Part shown: piece by piece, positions 55,080-63,377 of the stretch
Numbering within the stretch: the first letter of the stretch is position 1
How the letters are laid out: every line of letters starts with the position of its first letter
Assembly (NCBI GenBank): GCA_003164785.1
Contig: PLUE01000050.1
Location: 186,001-250,000 of the forward strand
DNA from: Gammaproteobacteria bacterium
GTDB lineage: Bacteria > Pseudomonadota > Gammaproteobacteria > Steroidobacterales > Steroidobacteraceae
Reading direction: 5' to 3'
DNA: 64,000 nt
Notes under the pieces: generated by a model
What the model saw: only the letters and a program-made list of their open reading frames with translations
What the model was told of the DNA's origin: nothing
Databases searched by the model: none
Position numbers and translations under genes: made by a program

Positions 55080-55616
55080 CTAGTGTTTGCCCTTCTTGAG
55101 CTCTGCGTGCGGTTTGACCGCGATGACCTCGATTTCCAGCAAGGCCCCGGGCGAGACGAGTGCCGCAACCTGGACGGCGCTGCGCGCGGGCGTGTTGGGC
55201 TGGTCGGCGGTGCCGAAAAACTTGGTATAGCCGGCCATCAAGCCGGTGAAGTTCAGTTTGTTGTCGTTCGTGGGATCCGCGGCCATGAATACCGTCATTT
55301 TGACGATGTCGCCCATCCCCAGACCCATGCCCGCCAACGTTCCCTTGATCTGCGTCAAGACGCTCGTGGTCTGCGTCTCCATGTTCCCATACGACTCGAC
55401 GCTCCCCTTGGGCGCGTCCTTGTTGGCGACCTCGGGCAACTTACCGCTGACATACACCGTGTCGAAGCCCGCCGGCACGGTCACCGCGGTCGAAATCGGA
55501 AAGCCGTTGCCGCTCGGCGTCCGCACGACATCGGCCGCGTAAGAGGCGCCGAATACAGCCACGTTCATCAATACGGACGATGCAATCACGACGGCTCGGC
55601 GATGGACTTTGAACAT
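55080..55616 (-). CDS. RidA-family protein with signal peptide
   Basis: The 178-residue protein has an N-terminal signal (AVVIASSVLMNVAVFGASYAA) and a RidA/YjgF domain (VYVSGKLPEV, ETQTTSVLTQIKGTLAGMGLGMGDIVKMTVFMAAD, TPARSAVQVAALVSPGALLEIEVIAVK; the substrate Arg is in PARSAVQV). Cytoplasmic RidA hydrolyses reactive enamine/imine intermediates; this one should be periplasmic. It starts 13 bases after eutC and may be in the same transcript. Confidence 0.9.
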   Translation of the reverse strand: MFKVHRRAVVIASSVLMNVAVFGASYAADVVRTPSGNGFPISTAVTVPAGFDTVYVSGKLPEVANKDAPKGSVESYGNMETQTTSVLTQIKGTLAGMGLGMGDIVKMTVFMAADPTNDNKLNFTGLMAGYTKFFGTADQPNTPARSAVQVAALVSPGALLEIEVIAVKPHAELKKGKH

Positions 55617-55629
55617 TGAATTCCCCTGG

Positions 55630-56430
55630 TTAATCTACTCGAGGTTTCGAGCATGGCAATTTGGCCGGCTCACTGTCCACTGCTTTCTGCAATTCCAACC
55701 CCGCATCACCGGCCGGTGCGTCCTCCTTGAGCGCGACCCCCGTGAGTTGAAGCGTTCGAGCCTGCCTCATCAGCCATTCGAGTTTCGCGGCGGCGGCGCC
55801 GTACGAGAGGCCATCGGCGTGAATGTTCGAGATGCAATTGCGCTCGGAATCTGGCCGGCCCACGCGCGGCGCGTACGTCAGGTAGATACCCAGGCTGTTG
55901 GGCACGCTGAGCCCCGGCCGCTCGCCGATCAGCACGACGACCATGGCGGCGGACATCCGCTCACCGATTTCGTCACCCAGGGCAACTCTTGCCTGCTCGG
56001 CCAGCACCACGGGCCCAAGGCGCCACGACGGGAGAAGAGTTGCAATCGCAGCGTACATGGACACGGCGTGCGCTTGCACGGCGCTCGCCGAGAGGCCGTC
56101 GGCGATGACAAAAACCGCATCGAAGGGTCCCTCCGGCAGACGCGCCAGACATTCGCGTTCGAGCACCCGCCCCAGATCGGGCCGACGTAGATAGGTCGAC
56201 CGATCGGAAGCGGCGGACCGCACCTGCACGCTCCGGGTGGGCTTCAACTCCTCCGCCAGGGCAGAGAAGTCGACGCGGGCGGTCACTGCATCGCGTGCGC
56301 TCGCATGCGCGTACGCAAAGTCCAGCAAGCGCTGGGTCGGAAGCGCATCGCCCGCCCGGCCCAACGCGATGCGCGCGCGCGAAACGCTCGTGAACCGTTG
56401 CCAGAGCTTATCGACGTCTTGACGCGACAT
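55630..56430 (-). CDS. eutC: ethanolamine ammonia-lyase small subunit
   Basis: The 266-residue protein is the small subunit of adenosylcobalamin-dependent ethanolamine ammonia-lyase, which converts ethanolamine to acetaldehyde and ammonia. Family stretches are ARIALGRAGDALPTQRLLDFAYAHASARDAV, FDAVFVIADGLSASAVQAHA, VVVLIGERPGLSVPNSLGIYLTYAPRVGRPDSERNCISNI and GLSYGAAAAKL. ATG 56430 lies inside the end of eutB (23-base overlap). Confidence 0.96.
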   Translation of the reverse strand: MSRQDVDKLWQRFTSVSRARIALGRAGDALPTQRLLDFAYAHASARDAVTARVDFSALAEELKPTRSVQVRSAASDRSTYLRRPDLGRVLERECLARLPEGPFDAVFVIADGLSASAVQAHAVSMYAAIATLLPSWRLGPVVLAEQARVALGDEIGERMSAAMVVVLIGERPGLSVPNSLGIYLTYAPRVGRPDSERNCISNIHADGLSYGAAAAKLEWLMRQARTLQLTGVALKEDAPAGDAGLELQKAVDSEPAKLPCSKPRVD

Positions 56431-57808
56431 CAGCCTCCTGCAACACCAATGCATTGGACAGCGAGGGGGGCGCCAGACGCCCGGAATCATCGAGCAACGC
56501 CATGCGCGACAGCCATGCCGCGAATTCGGGCGCGGGCTGCAGATTCAAAAGATGACGCAGTCCGAGCACATCGTGAAATGAAAGGCTTTGATAATTGAGC
56601 ATGACATCATCGGCGCCCGGTACCGCGATCAGAAAATTCACACCGGCGACGGCGAGCAAGGTCATCAGCGAATCCATGTCGTCCTGGTCCGCTTCGGCAT
56701 GATTGGTGTAGCAGGCGTCACATCCCATTGGGAGACCCAGGAGCTTGCCGCAAAAATGATCCTCGATTCCGGCTCTGATGATCTGTTTCGAATCGTACAA
56801 ATATTCGGGCCCGATGAAACCGACGACACTGTTGACCAGAAACGGTGCGTACGCGCGCGACACTCCATATGCCCGGGCCTCGAGGGTCTGCTGATCGACT
56901 CCGTGGTGTGCTCCCGCGGACAGAGCGCTGCCCTGGCCTGTCTCGAAATACATGACGTTGTTGCCCACGGTGCCGCGACCCAGCGATTCGGCCGCCGCCC
57001 TGCCTTCGGCCAGCAAGGCCAGGTTCACGCCGAAGCCCCTGTTCGCCATTTCGGTGCCGGCAACGGACTGGAACATCAGGTCGACGGGCGCACCCAATTC
57101 AACCGCCCGCAGACTCGTCGTCAAATGCGCCAACACACAGGATTGCGTCGGGATGTCGTAACGCGACCGCACCGCGTCCAACAACTCCAGCAACTTGATG
57201 GTGGTGGTCAAATTGTCGGTGGCGGGATTGATCCCGATCACAGCGTCGCCCATGCCGAACAGCAGGCCGTCCAGGACCGATCCCGCGATACCGTCGAGGT
57301 GATCAGTGGGGTGGTTGGGTTGTAGTCGGCTGCCAAGATGGCCGGGCAGCCCCAGCGTGGTACGGAATCGGGTAATCACGCGACATTTGGCGCCAACGGA
57401 GATCAGGTCCTGGTTGCGCATCAGTTTCGAAACCGCCGCCGCCATCTCCGGCGTAATTCCCGGCGCAAGCGCCGTCAAAACGGCGGTATCGGCCTCATAG
57501 GACAACAACCAGTCACGGAAATCGCCGACGGTCATATGACTGACCGGCGCAAAGGCCCGTAGGTCATGGGTGTCGAGGATCAATCGCGTCACCTCATCAC
57601 TCTCGTACGGTACCAGCGCATCGTTCAGGAACGTCTTGAGGGGGATGTCCGCCAAGGCATAGCGAGCGGCGACGCGCCGGGCATCGCTCGAGGCCGCGAT
57701 ACCCGCCAACTCGTCTCCTGAGCGCCTGGACGAGGCGCACGCGAGAACCGTCCGCAGATCTTCGAACAGATGCCGCTCGGCTCCCAGCACCTGTGCATAC
57801 GTCGCCAT
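56408..57808 (-). CDS. eutB: ethanolamine ammonia-lyase large subunit
   Basis: The 466-residue TIM-barrel subunit binds ethanolamine. Recognisable stretches are AARYALADIPLKTFLNDALVPYESDEVTRLI, GLPGHLGSRLQPNHPTDHLDGI, GMGDAVIGINPATDNL, VMYFETGQGSALSAGAHHGVDQQTLEARAYG, GFIGPEYLYDSKQI and LPMGCDACYTNHAEADQDDMDSL. No eutA reactivase, eut regulator, transporter or microcompartment genes are nearby, so this is a minimal ethanolamine-degrading set. Confidence 0.97.
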   Translation of the reverse strand: MATYAQVLGAERHLFEDLRTVLACASSRRSGDELAGIAASSDARRVAARYALADIPLKTFLNDALVPYESDEVTRLILDTHDLRAFAPVSHMTVGDFRDWLLSYEADTAVLTALAPGITPEMAAAVSKLMRNQDLISVGAKCRVITRFRTTLGLPGHLGSRLQPNHPTDHLDGIAGSVLDGLLFGMGDAVIGINPATDNLTTTIKLLELLDAVRSRYDIPTQSCVLAHLTTSLRAVELGAPVDLMFQSVAGTEMANRGFGVNLALLAEGRAAAESLGRGTVGNNVMYFETGQGSALSAGAHHGVDQQTLEARAYGVSRAYAPFLVNSVVGFIGPEYLYDSKQIIRAGIEDHFCGKLLGLPMGCDACYTNHAEADQDDMDSLMTLLAVAGVNFLIAVPGADDVMLNYQSLSFHDVLGLRHLLNLQPAPEFAAWLSRMALLDDSGRLAPPSLSNALVLQEADVASRRR

Positions 57809-57839
57809 CAGCGGACGCGGTGCCTCGCGGACGCGATCC

Positions 57840-58283
57840 TCACACGTTCAAGCGCACGGCGTGGCGCTCCTTGTAGACCAACTCGATCCGATCGACCCCC
57901 CGCGTTCGGCGGGCCGTGCTGCGAATTTCATGCATCAACTTGAGCAGGACCGGGGTGTTGACGTCCGCGGAGGAGCGCAGCCGGGGTTCGACGCCCAAGT
58001 GAAGTACGACGAAACGCTCGGGCGCCGGGCGGACGAAAACCGCAACGCCCAGGGGGTGGCCGACGTCGGACACCGCGAACAGGGTTTGCACCCCCTCCAC
58101 GTCACCCACGCGAACGTGCAGGCTGCCCTCCGATTCGTGGATTTCAGGCTCACCGTAGATTTCGATGGATTGTTGGATCCCCAGGCGTACTCGATGCTGA
58201 TTCACGTTGAAAAACAGCAAATGCTCCAGGGCGCCGCGCTGATCTGCGGCCAATTTGCACGTAATGGTGATTGAATCGCCCAA
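57840..58283 (-). CDS. protein of unknown function upstream of eutB
   Basis: This is a 147-residue soluble protein with alternating beta-strand-like stretches (RVGDVEGVQTLFAVSDVGHPLGVAVFVRP, RFVVLHLGVEPRL) and a C-terminal basic helix (LLKLMHEIRSTARRTRGVDRIELVYK). The C-terminal pattern faintly recalls small GNAT or toxin-antitoxin folds, but I cannot assign a family. Start is TTG 58283 with GGGG 6 bases upstream, or GTG 58295. It lies 31 bases before eutB on the same strand. Confidence 0.6.
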   Translation of the reverse strand: MGDSITITCKLAADQRGALEHLLFFNVNQHRVRLGIQQSIEIYGEPEIHESEGSLHVRVGDVEGVQTLFAVSDVGHPLGVAVFVRPAPERFVVLHLGVEPRLRSSADVNTPVLLKLMHEIRSTARRTRGVDRIELVYKERHAVRLNV

Positions 58284-58295
58284 ACTTTTCCCCAC

Positions 58296-58599
58296 GATGA
58301 GCGTGCTCGTCCCCTCAGTGCGTGCACGCCCCAGACGTGACGCACTCCATTGAGTCCATATCGTATAGCGTCGACGCCGGAATGGACACTAGCCTGGTGA
58401 ACCCAAGCGCCCGGCCGCGCGGCGCGACGCCTCTGGCATGTGCCTTCGCCCGCTCAGGTGAGCGACCTGCCGGTCGCCGCATACGTGGAAATCGTTGTTT
58501 TGGACGCCCAAAACGCGAATTTCGAGGCGCACGCATTCACTGTGCAGATTAAGCGCTGATTTTATGAATTGGTGGTCGTCCGCGGGCAACCGGCGATGG
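58296..58599. other. gap upstream of the eut cluster
   Basis: This 304-base stretch should contain the promoter of the eut-side transcript near its left end and the 3' end of the redoxin transcript at its right end. Apart from a 33-codon + strand frame (58458-58559) I see no gene, and no clear promoter boxes or hairpins. Confidence 0.4.
58458..58559 (+). CDS. possible 33-residue protein
   Basis: From GTG 58458 the frame reads MSDLPVAAYVEIVVLDAQNA... ending HAFTVQIKR. It has balanced composition and alternating hydrophobic residues as in a beta hairpin, unlike the low-complexity antisense frames around it. No ribosome site is clear. It may be a remnant or chance. Confidence 0.2.
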   Translation: MSDLPVAAYVEIVVLDAQNANFEAHAFTVQIKR

Positions 58600-59100
58600 T
58601 CAAGCCGCCGAACTCCGCGCCAGCGCAGGGGCCTCCTGCGTGAGGGCGCCGATCTCCGCACCGATCCGCAGATCATCGACCGGTCCAAAGGCATGCTTGC
58701 GAATCAGACCCTGCTTGTCGATCAGTATCAGGCTCGGCGTTCCCCTCATCTTGTAGCGCTCCATGGTGTGAGGAATCGGCCCGGCTGGGTTCGGTTGGTC
58801 GAGAGCTATCGGAAACTTCAATCGATACTCGTGGATGAATGCCTTGAGCACCGCAGCATTGAACGCGTCGTGGTGTTCGAAAGTCGCGTGCAGGCCGATC
58901 ACGGTGACATCGGAGGGCTCGAAGGTCTCGAAGATGCGCTGAGCTTGAGGGATGCCAACGGAGACGGACTTGGCGCACAACGCCTGGAACGCCACCAGCA
59001 CGACGACGCGATCTCGCAGACCTGAAAGAGGAAGCGGACGATCGGAGTTGAACCAGGTGTGCACCTGCAATTCAGGTGCGAGAGTGAGGGAGCTGCTCAT
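58600..59100 (-). CDS. thioredoxin-fold (AhpC/redoxin-like) protein
   Basis: The 166-residue protein has a redoxin fold: SGLRDRVVVLVAFQALCAKSVSVGIPQAQRIFE, DVTVIGLHATFEHHDAF, the cis-Pro region YKMRGTPSLILIDKQGLIRKHAFG. The active site has a single Cys (LCAKS) where TlpA proteins have CxxC, so it is not a typical disulfide reductase; a peroxiredoxin-like or regulatory role is possible. No signal peptide is visible. ATG 59100 was chosen over upstream starts. Confidence 0.8.
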   Translation of the reverse strand: MSSSLTLAPELQVHTWFNSDRPLPLSGLRDRVVVLVAFQALCAKSVSVGIPQAQRIFETFEPSDVTVIGLHATFEHHDAFNAAVLKAFIHEYRLKFPIALDQPNPAGPIPHTMERYKMRGTPSLILIDKQGLIRKHAFGPVDDLRIGAEIGALTQEAPALARSSAA

Positions 59101-59237
59101 GAATGCGATGCGGCCTCCGGTTGACGGACCGGGGTGCGCTGATTTCCTTCGCTGCAACTTTAGGGGTCGTCGGGGACTCCCCTATTTTGAACTTAAATGG
59201 TCCACCCATTCAACCATCAGGTGCGGTGCATGAAGAG

Positions 59238-59263
59238 GGGGCGCAATTCCCGCAGCGCGCCCC
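59238..59263 (-). terminator. 7-bp hairpin after csrA
   Basis: GGGGCGC and GCGCCCC pair perfectly around a 12-base loop, 28 bases past the csrA stop on the minus strand. CTCTT follows, a poor T-run. It is a weak candidate for the end of the csrA transcript. Confidence 0.35.
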
Positions 59264-59291
59264 GGAATGGGCCGCCGCCGCAGCCCTCATC

Positions 59292-59477
59292 TCATTTGAC
59301 GACGTTACCTTCGCGGTCGCGGCGCTTTCTTTCGGCAATTTCCTCCCGATCCACCGTGACGTCGCGCGGCGCCTTGATGCCGATGCGCACCTGGGTCCCG
59401 TTTACTGCCATGACGGTCACTTCGATGTCGTCGCCGATGCGCAAGGCTTCACCGGCCCGTCTTGTCAGTATGAGCAT
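59292..59477 (-). CDS. csrA: carbon storage regulator CsrA
   Basis: This 61-residue RNA-binding protein matches CsrA over its length: [37 protein letters not shown] is followed by the RNA-contact segment REEIAERKR. The RNA-binding residues L4/R6/R7 and R44-equivalent (REEI) are present. It acts as a dimer on GGA motifs in mRNA leaders. ATG 59477 gives the family start; the frame is open further upstream but not conserved in character. It stands alone, not next to alaS or fliW as in some genomes. Confidence 0.95.
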   Translation of the reverse strand: MLILTRRAGEALRIGDDIEVTVMAVNGTQVRIGIKAPRDVTVDREEIAERKRRDREGNVVK

Positions 59478-59641
59478 TGTCTTGGCCGTGGAGTTAATCT
59501 CGTGTACTGACTCTAGCCCCGAGGCCAGCGCCTGATATGTGGGCATTCTCTTCATTTCGCTGTAGGACGCGCGCCGACATAAAAGCCGACGTAAAAAGGG
59601 TCTAATGAGCAGCATCGCTCGATGTGCAATGGAGAAACTCG

Positions 59642-59905
59642 ATGAACCGCCCGCTCTACACGCTCGCCCTTACCGCCAGCTTGGTGATCGCCGCCACTCA
59701 GGTTCAGGCCGATGATTCGGCGCCAAAGCCGGTGCCGAGCAAGCATCAATTGATGAAGGACTGTATGGCGAAGCAGAAGGCCAGCGACGGCGGCATGCCA
59801 AAGGAAGACATGAAGAAAAACTGCAAGGACGTCACGCAGACCGAAGAGCAAAACGACAAGGTCGAGCACGCGGCCGAGCAATCGGCGGACGCCCCAAAGA
59901 ATTAG
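59642..59905 (+). CDS. small exported protein, PsiF-like in character
   Basis: This 87-residue protein has a signal peptide ([19 protein letters not shown]) and a charged mature part with two Cys ([28 protein letters not shown]) that recalls the PsiF repeat, followed by an acidic tail. GGAG lies 8 bases before ATG 59642. PsiF is a phosphate-starvation-inducible protein of unknown function in E. coli; similarity here is only impressionistic. Confidence 0.65.
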   Translation: MNRPLYTLALTASLVIAATQVQADDSAPKPVPSKHQLMKDCMAKQKASDGGMPKEDMKKNCKDVTQTEEQNDKVEHAAEQSADAPKN

Positions 59906-60002
59906 ACGGCGGCGCGGAACAACCCCGCGTCCTCCTCACCCCCCAGGTAGCTGCCAACTGCGCGATCGCCCGCGCCACCACGCGAGCGCCTGTGGTTGTG
60001 GG

Positions 60003-60425
60003 TTACCGTGATACAGATCCGCGCTTTTTTCCGCGTCGCAACATGATGCGTAGCAGAAAACGGCCGCCGGGTATCCGCATCAGCGTGAATGTCCTCTTCC
60101 AAAACCGTTGCGCGCGGGCGTCGAAACGCGCCAGAGGCAGCGCGTCATAGAGGCGCGGCAGAGGTTCATGCAAGATGGCGTTGGCGAGCTGCAGGGTACC
60201 CAAGCGCCGGCCGCGGGTTGCGACCATCGTGACCCCATCTCCGTGCCAGTTCAGTTCGAGTTTCTCGAGGCTGGGGTCGGCCAGAATCTGGGACGCGTCA
60301 GGGCCCTCGGTCCGCAAATGGAGTTCCCAAGTCCCTGGCGTCACATACGCCACTCGCCAGCGGCCGGCCCCCAAATTCTGGGTCGAAAAGGGGCCGGGCA
60401 GGGTGCGTCGCGTCATTGAGTTCAT
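60003..60425 (-). CDS. hypothetical protein
   Basis: This is a 140-residue protein without signal peptide or membrane segment. It begins MNSMTRRTLPGPF and has a mixed beta-rich N-terminal half (RWRVAYVTPGTWELHLRTEG) and a very basic C-terminus (FLLRIMLRRGKKRGSVSR). I do not recognise the family. ATG 60425 or ATG 60416 may be the start. It diverges from the MATE transporter across about 50 bases. Confidence 0.6.
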   Translation of the reverse strand: MNSMTRRTLPGPFSTQNLGAGRWRVAYVTPGTWELHLRTEGPDASQILADPSLEKLELNWHGDGVTMVATRGRRLGTLQLANAILHEPLPRLYDALPLARFDARAQRFWKRTFTLMRIPGGRFLLRIMLRRGKKRGSVSR

Positions 60426-60475
60426 TCCGTCATCCGAGTCGGTTAATCTGGTCGGCTTGCTGGAACGGAATCGAT

Positions 60476-61900
60476 GTGGAAATACACCCCAAACTTCTTC
60501 CCGGGCAGGCACTGAGTTCGAGCGGCCGGCCGCGGCTGGACTATGCCGCGGTCGCCCGCCTGGCGTTTCCGTTCATGCTCAACAGTGCCGTGCAGGCCGT
60601 GCTCAACGCAACCGATACTTGGTTCATCGGACGTCTGTCGCCCGCGGCCACGGCGGCCATCGGCGCAGTTTACTGGCCGGTGCTGGTGTTCGTCCTGCTC
60701 TTCGGAGGGGTCGGCCTGTCGGTGCAAACGGTGGTCGCGCAGGCGTGCGGCGGCCGACGTTATGCCCGCGCCTCTCAGGCCACCTGGACGGCGCTCTGGG
60801 CTTCGCTGTTCACCGTTCCGTTGTTCATTGGGTTGGCGATGGCGGGACCGCGGATATTCTCTCCCTTCGGCATTTCGGACAACACACTCGCACTTGCCGT
60901 GAATTATTGGCTTCCCCGTATGCTGGGTGCGCCGCTCGGCATCGCCCTTTGGGCGGTTCTCGGCTTTTTCAACGGCGTTGGCCGACCGATGGTCACGCTA
61001 CGCGTCACCGTCAGCGTCGCGGTCGCAAACGCAATTCTGAACCAATGGTTCGTATTCGGCTTAGGGATGGGGGTCTCGGGATCGGGTTGGGCGACCGATG
61101 CCGCGCAACTTTTGGGTGTCGCGTTGGCTCTCGTGGCCTTCCTGGGCAAGCCCATCCGCACGCTGTTTCGTTCGCACCTGACCACACGCCTGCGCTTTCG
61201 GCCTCTCATCGGCCAGTTGAAGCTAGGCCTGCCGATGGGCGTATTGTCTGCCGCTGACATCACCGGTTTTGCATTGTTCCAACTGATGCAGGTGCGCCTG
61301 GGCACGATCGATGGCGCCGCTTCGCAAATCGTGATGATGCTGACCTCTTTTTGCTACATGCCGGCCATCGGGATTTCCATGGCTGGCACCACCCTCGTGG
61401 GCCAGGCAATCGGCGCCAGGACCCTCGATTGGGCCGCCAAGGTCGGCAATGGCATCATCGTGATCGCCGTCACCTACATGGGGTTGAGCGGCCTCGTGAT
61501 CGCGGCAGCGGGACCGTGGATCATGCCTTTCTTCACCAACCCCAGCGATCCGCAATCCTCGGCGGTTGCGACCCGCGGCTGCGTCTTGCTGTGGATCGCT
61601 TCAGGCTACCAGTTGTTCGACGGGCTGAACTTGAGCAGTGGCGCATGCCTGCGAGGCGCGGGCGACGTGCGTATTCCTTCCGTCATGGTTCTCGCATTAT
61701 CGTGGGGCTTTTTCGTTCCGCTGGCGCATGCCCTATCGTTCGAGCCGGGCGCCGGATGGGTCGACTGGCTGCCCCAATTTGGATTTGGCACCGTCGGCGG
61801 ATGGTTTGCTGCGTTGGCATACATTTGCTGCCTGGGTTCCATGCTGTTCCTGCGCTGGCGATCGGGCGCATGGCGCGGCGTGGTACTGGCGCTCGCTTGA
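60476..61900 (+). CDS. MATE-family efflux transporter
   Basis: This 474-residue protein has about twelve membrane segments in two related halves. The MATE pattern is seen in LAFPFMLNSAVQAVLNATDTWFIGRLSPAATAAIGAVYWP and, in the second half, LGLPMGVLSAADITGFALFQLMQVRLGTIDGAASQIVMMLTSFCYMPAIGISMAGTTLVGQAIGA. Such pumps export drugs or metabolites using Na+ or H+ gradients. GTG 60476 has GGAA upstream; ATG 60416 is the longer alternative but would overlap the divergent gene. Confidence 0.93.
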   Translation: MEIHPKLLPGQALSSSGRPRLDYAAVARLAFPFMLNSAVQAVLNATDTWFIGRLSPAATAAIGAVYWPVLVFVLLFGGVGLSVQTVVAQACGGRRYARASQATWTALWASLFTVPLFIGLAMAGPRIFSPFGISDNTLALAVNYWLPRMLGAPLGIALWAVLGFFNGVGRPMVTLRVTVSVAVANAILNQWFVFGLGMGVSGSGWATDAAQLLGVALALVAFLGKPIRTLFRSHLTTRLRFRPLIGQLKLGLPMGVLSAADITGFALFQLMQVRLGTIDGAASQIVMMLTSFCYMPAIGISMAGTTLVGQAIGARTLDWAAKVGNGIIVIAVTYMGLSGLVIAAAGPWIMPFFTNPSDPQSSAVATRGCVLLWIASGYQLFDGLNLSSGACLRGAGDVRIPSVMVLALSWGFFVPLAHALSFEPGAGWVDWLPQFGFGTVGGWFAALAYICCLGSMLFLRWRSGAWRGVVLALA

Positions 61901-61923
61901 CGTTGCTGTGCTACTTTAGGGCG

Positions 61924-63351
61924 ATGTTGAAGTCGAAGCGGTTGGCGCACATCGTTCTTGTGCTCGGGGTATGTGCATCCCCTGCATTCGCGTTGCCCGA
62001 AGCCCCGCCTCCCGTTGCACAGACCATCGCGGCGCAACATCTTCCGCCCAACTCCGTGAGCTTCGTGATCGTCGACCCGGACTCCGGCAAGCTGGTCGCG
62101 GGATTGAACATCGATACGCCACGCAGTCCGGCGTCGACCATCAAGGTGGTGACGACGTTCGCCAGCCTGGACCTCCTCGGGCCGTCCTACGTTTGGCATA
62201 CGCGCGCCCTGATACGCGGCGAACTGAAGAACGGCGTGCTGGACGGCGATCTGATTCTGCAGGGTGGGGGCGATCCCTATATGTCCCTGGAGCGCTGGTG
62301 GAGCTTCGCCCGGACGCTGCGCGACAGGGGTCTGAGAAGCATCCGTGGCGACATCATCATCGACAATACCGCGTTTTCCCTGCCGGTCGAGGACCCGGGC
62401 GCATTCGATGGACGACCGAATCGGTCTTACAACGTCCTGCCGGACGCGATGATGGTGAACTTTCAGTCAGTCGAGTTCAGGGTGGTGCCCAACGCAAGCA
62501 TGCGCCGGGTCGACATCGTCGCGACCCCAGCCCCCGTCAATCTGGTGATCGAAAATCACATCGAGCTTGCCGGCGGCCGCTGTACCGCCGCCGCCGGCCG
62601 CGTGGATTTTGAGGTGCCCCCCGACCACACTGACCATGTCGTGTTTTCGGGCGCCTTGGCGCCCAGTTGCGCGGAACGTAATTTCGCCCGGGTGCTGTTG
62701 CGGCCCACGGACTACGCGTTCGGCACTTTCGTCGGGTTGTGGCGCGAGTTGGGCGGCGAGTTCGAGGGCAAGCTGCGCGTCGCCCCGGCTCCTTCTGATG
62801 CGCAGCCGTTTGTCGTTTTCGATTCTCTGACGTTGGGCGAAATCGTTCGGCTCACCAACAAATTCAGCAGCAACCTCATGGCGCGCCACCTCTTGCTCAC
62901 CATGGGCGAGGATCGATTCGGTTTGCCGGCGACGCTCGACAAGGGCGCGGCCGCCATCGCCGAATGGAGCAAGGACCGCGGTCTGAGCCTGCAGGATATG
63001 AACATCGACAACGGTTCGGGCTTGTCCCGCGCCACACATATCTCGGTCCTGCAAATGGCAAAGGTGCTGAGCGCGGCCTATCACAGCCGCTTCGCGCCGG
63101 AATTCATCGCGTCGCTTCCCCTGGCGGGCATCGACGGCACGCTGCGGGCGCGCATGAAGACGTCGCCGGCGGGGTCCGTGCGATTGAAGACTGGCCATCT
63201 CGATGGCGTTACGGGCGTAGCAGGATACGTGACGACCCCGTCGGGCAAAACCTATGTGCTGGTCTCGCTGGTGAACGACCCGCGCGCCGATTATGGCGCC
63301 GGGGAGCCGATTCATGGCGCATTGGTGAGCTGGATGCAAGGCAATCTTTGA
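61924..63351 (+). CDS. dacB: D-alanyl-D-alanine carboxypeptidase/endopeptidase (PBP4, DacB type)
   Basis: The 475-residue S13 peptidase has a signal peptide (AHIVLVLGVCASPAFA) and the penicillin-binding motifs SxxK in RSPASTIKVVTTF, SxN in NKFSSNLMARHLL and KTG in VRLKTGHLDGVTGVAGYV. The large insertion domain typical of class C PBPs (LILQGGGDPYMSLERWW... RGDIIIDNTAF) is present. It trims or cleaves peptidoglycan peptides in the periplasm. AGGG precedes ATG 61924, 23 bases after the MATE gene. Confidence 0.95.
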   Translation: MLKSKRLAHIVLVLGVCASPAFALPEAPPPVAQTIAAQHLPPNSVSFVIVDPDSGKLVAGLNIDTPRSPASTIKVVTTFASLDLLGPSYVWHTRALIRGELKNGVLDGDLILQGGGDPYMSLERWWSFARTLRDRGLRSIRGDIIIDNTAFSLPVEDPGAFDGRPNRSYNVLPDAMMVNFQSVEFRVVPNASMRRVDIVATPAPVNLVIENHIELAGGRCTAAAGRVDFEVPPDHTDHVVFSGALAPSCAERNFARVLLRPTDYAFGTFVGLWRELGGEFEGKLRVAPAPSDAQPFVVFDSLTLGEIVRLTNKFSSNLMARHLLLTMGEDRFGLPATLDKGAAAIAEWSKDRGLSLQDMNIDNGSGLSRATHISVLQMAKVLSAAYHSRFAPEFIASLPLAGIDGTLRARMKTSPAGSVRLKTGHLDGVTGVAGYVTTPSGKTYVLVSLVNDPRADYGAGEPIHGALVSWMQGNL

Positions 63352-63377
63352 GTCGACCGCGGCTGGTGACCGGCTGT

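Noticed and set aside
59145..59200. hairpin TAGGGG...CCCCTA followed by TTTT on the + strand, resembling an intrinsic terminator
   Set aside because: No + strand gene ends there, the arms contain a bulge, and it lies upstream of a minus-strand gene; recorded as unexplained rather than called.
61351..61923. 191-codon N-terminal extension of DacB
   Set aside because: It lies within the MATE gene in another frame; ATG 61924 yields a normal signal peptide.
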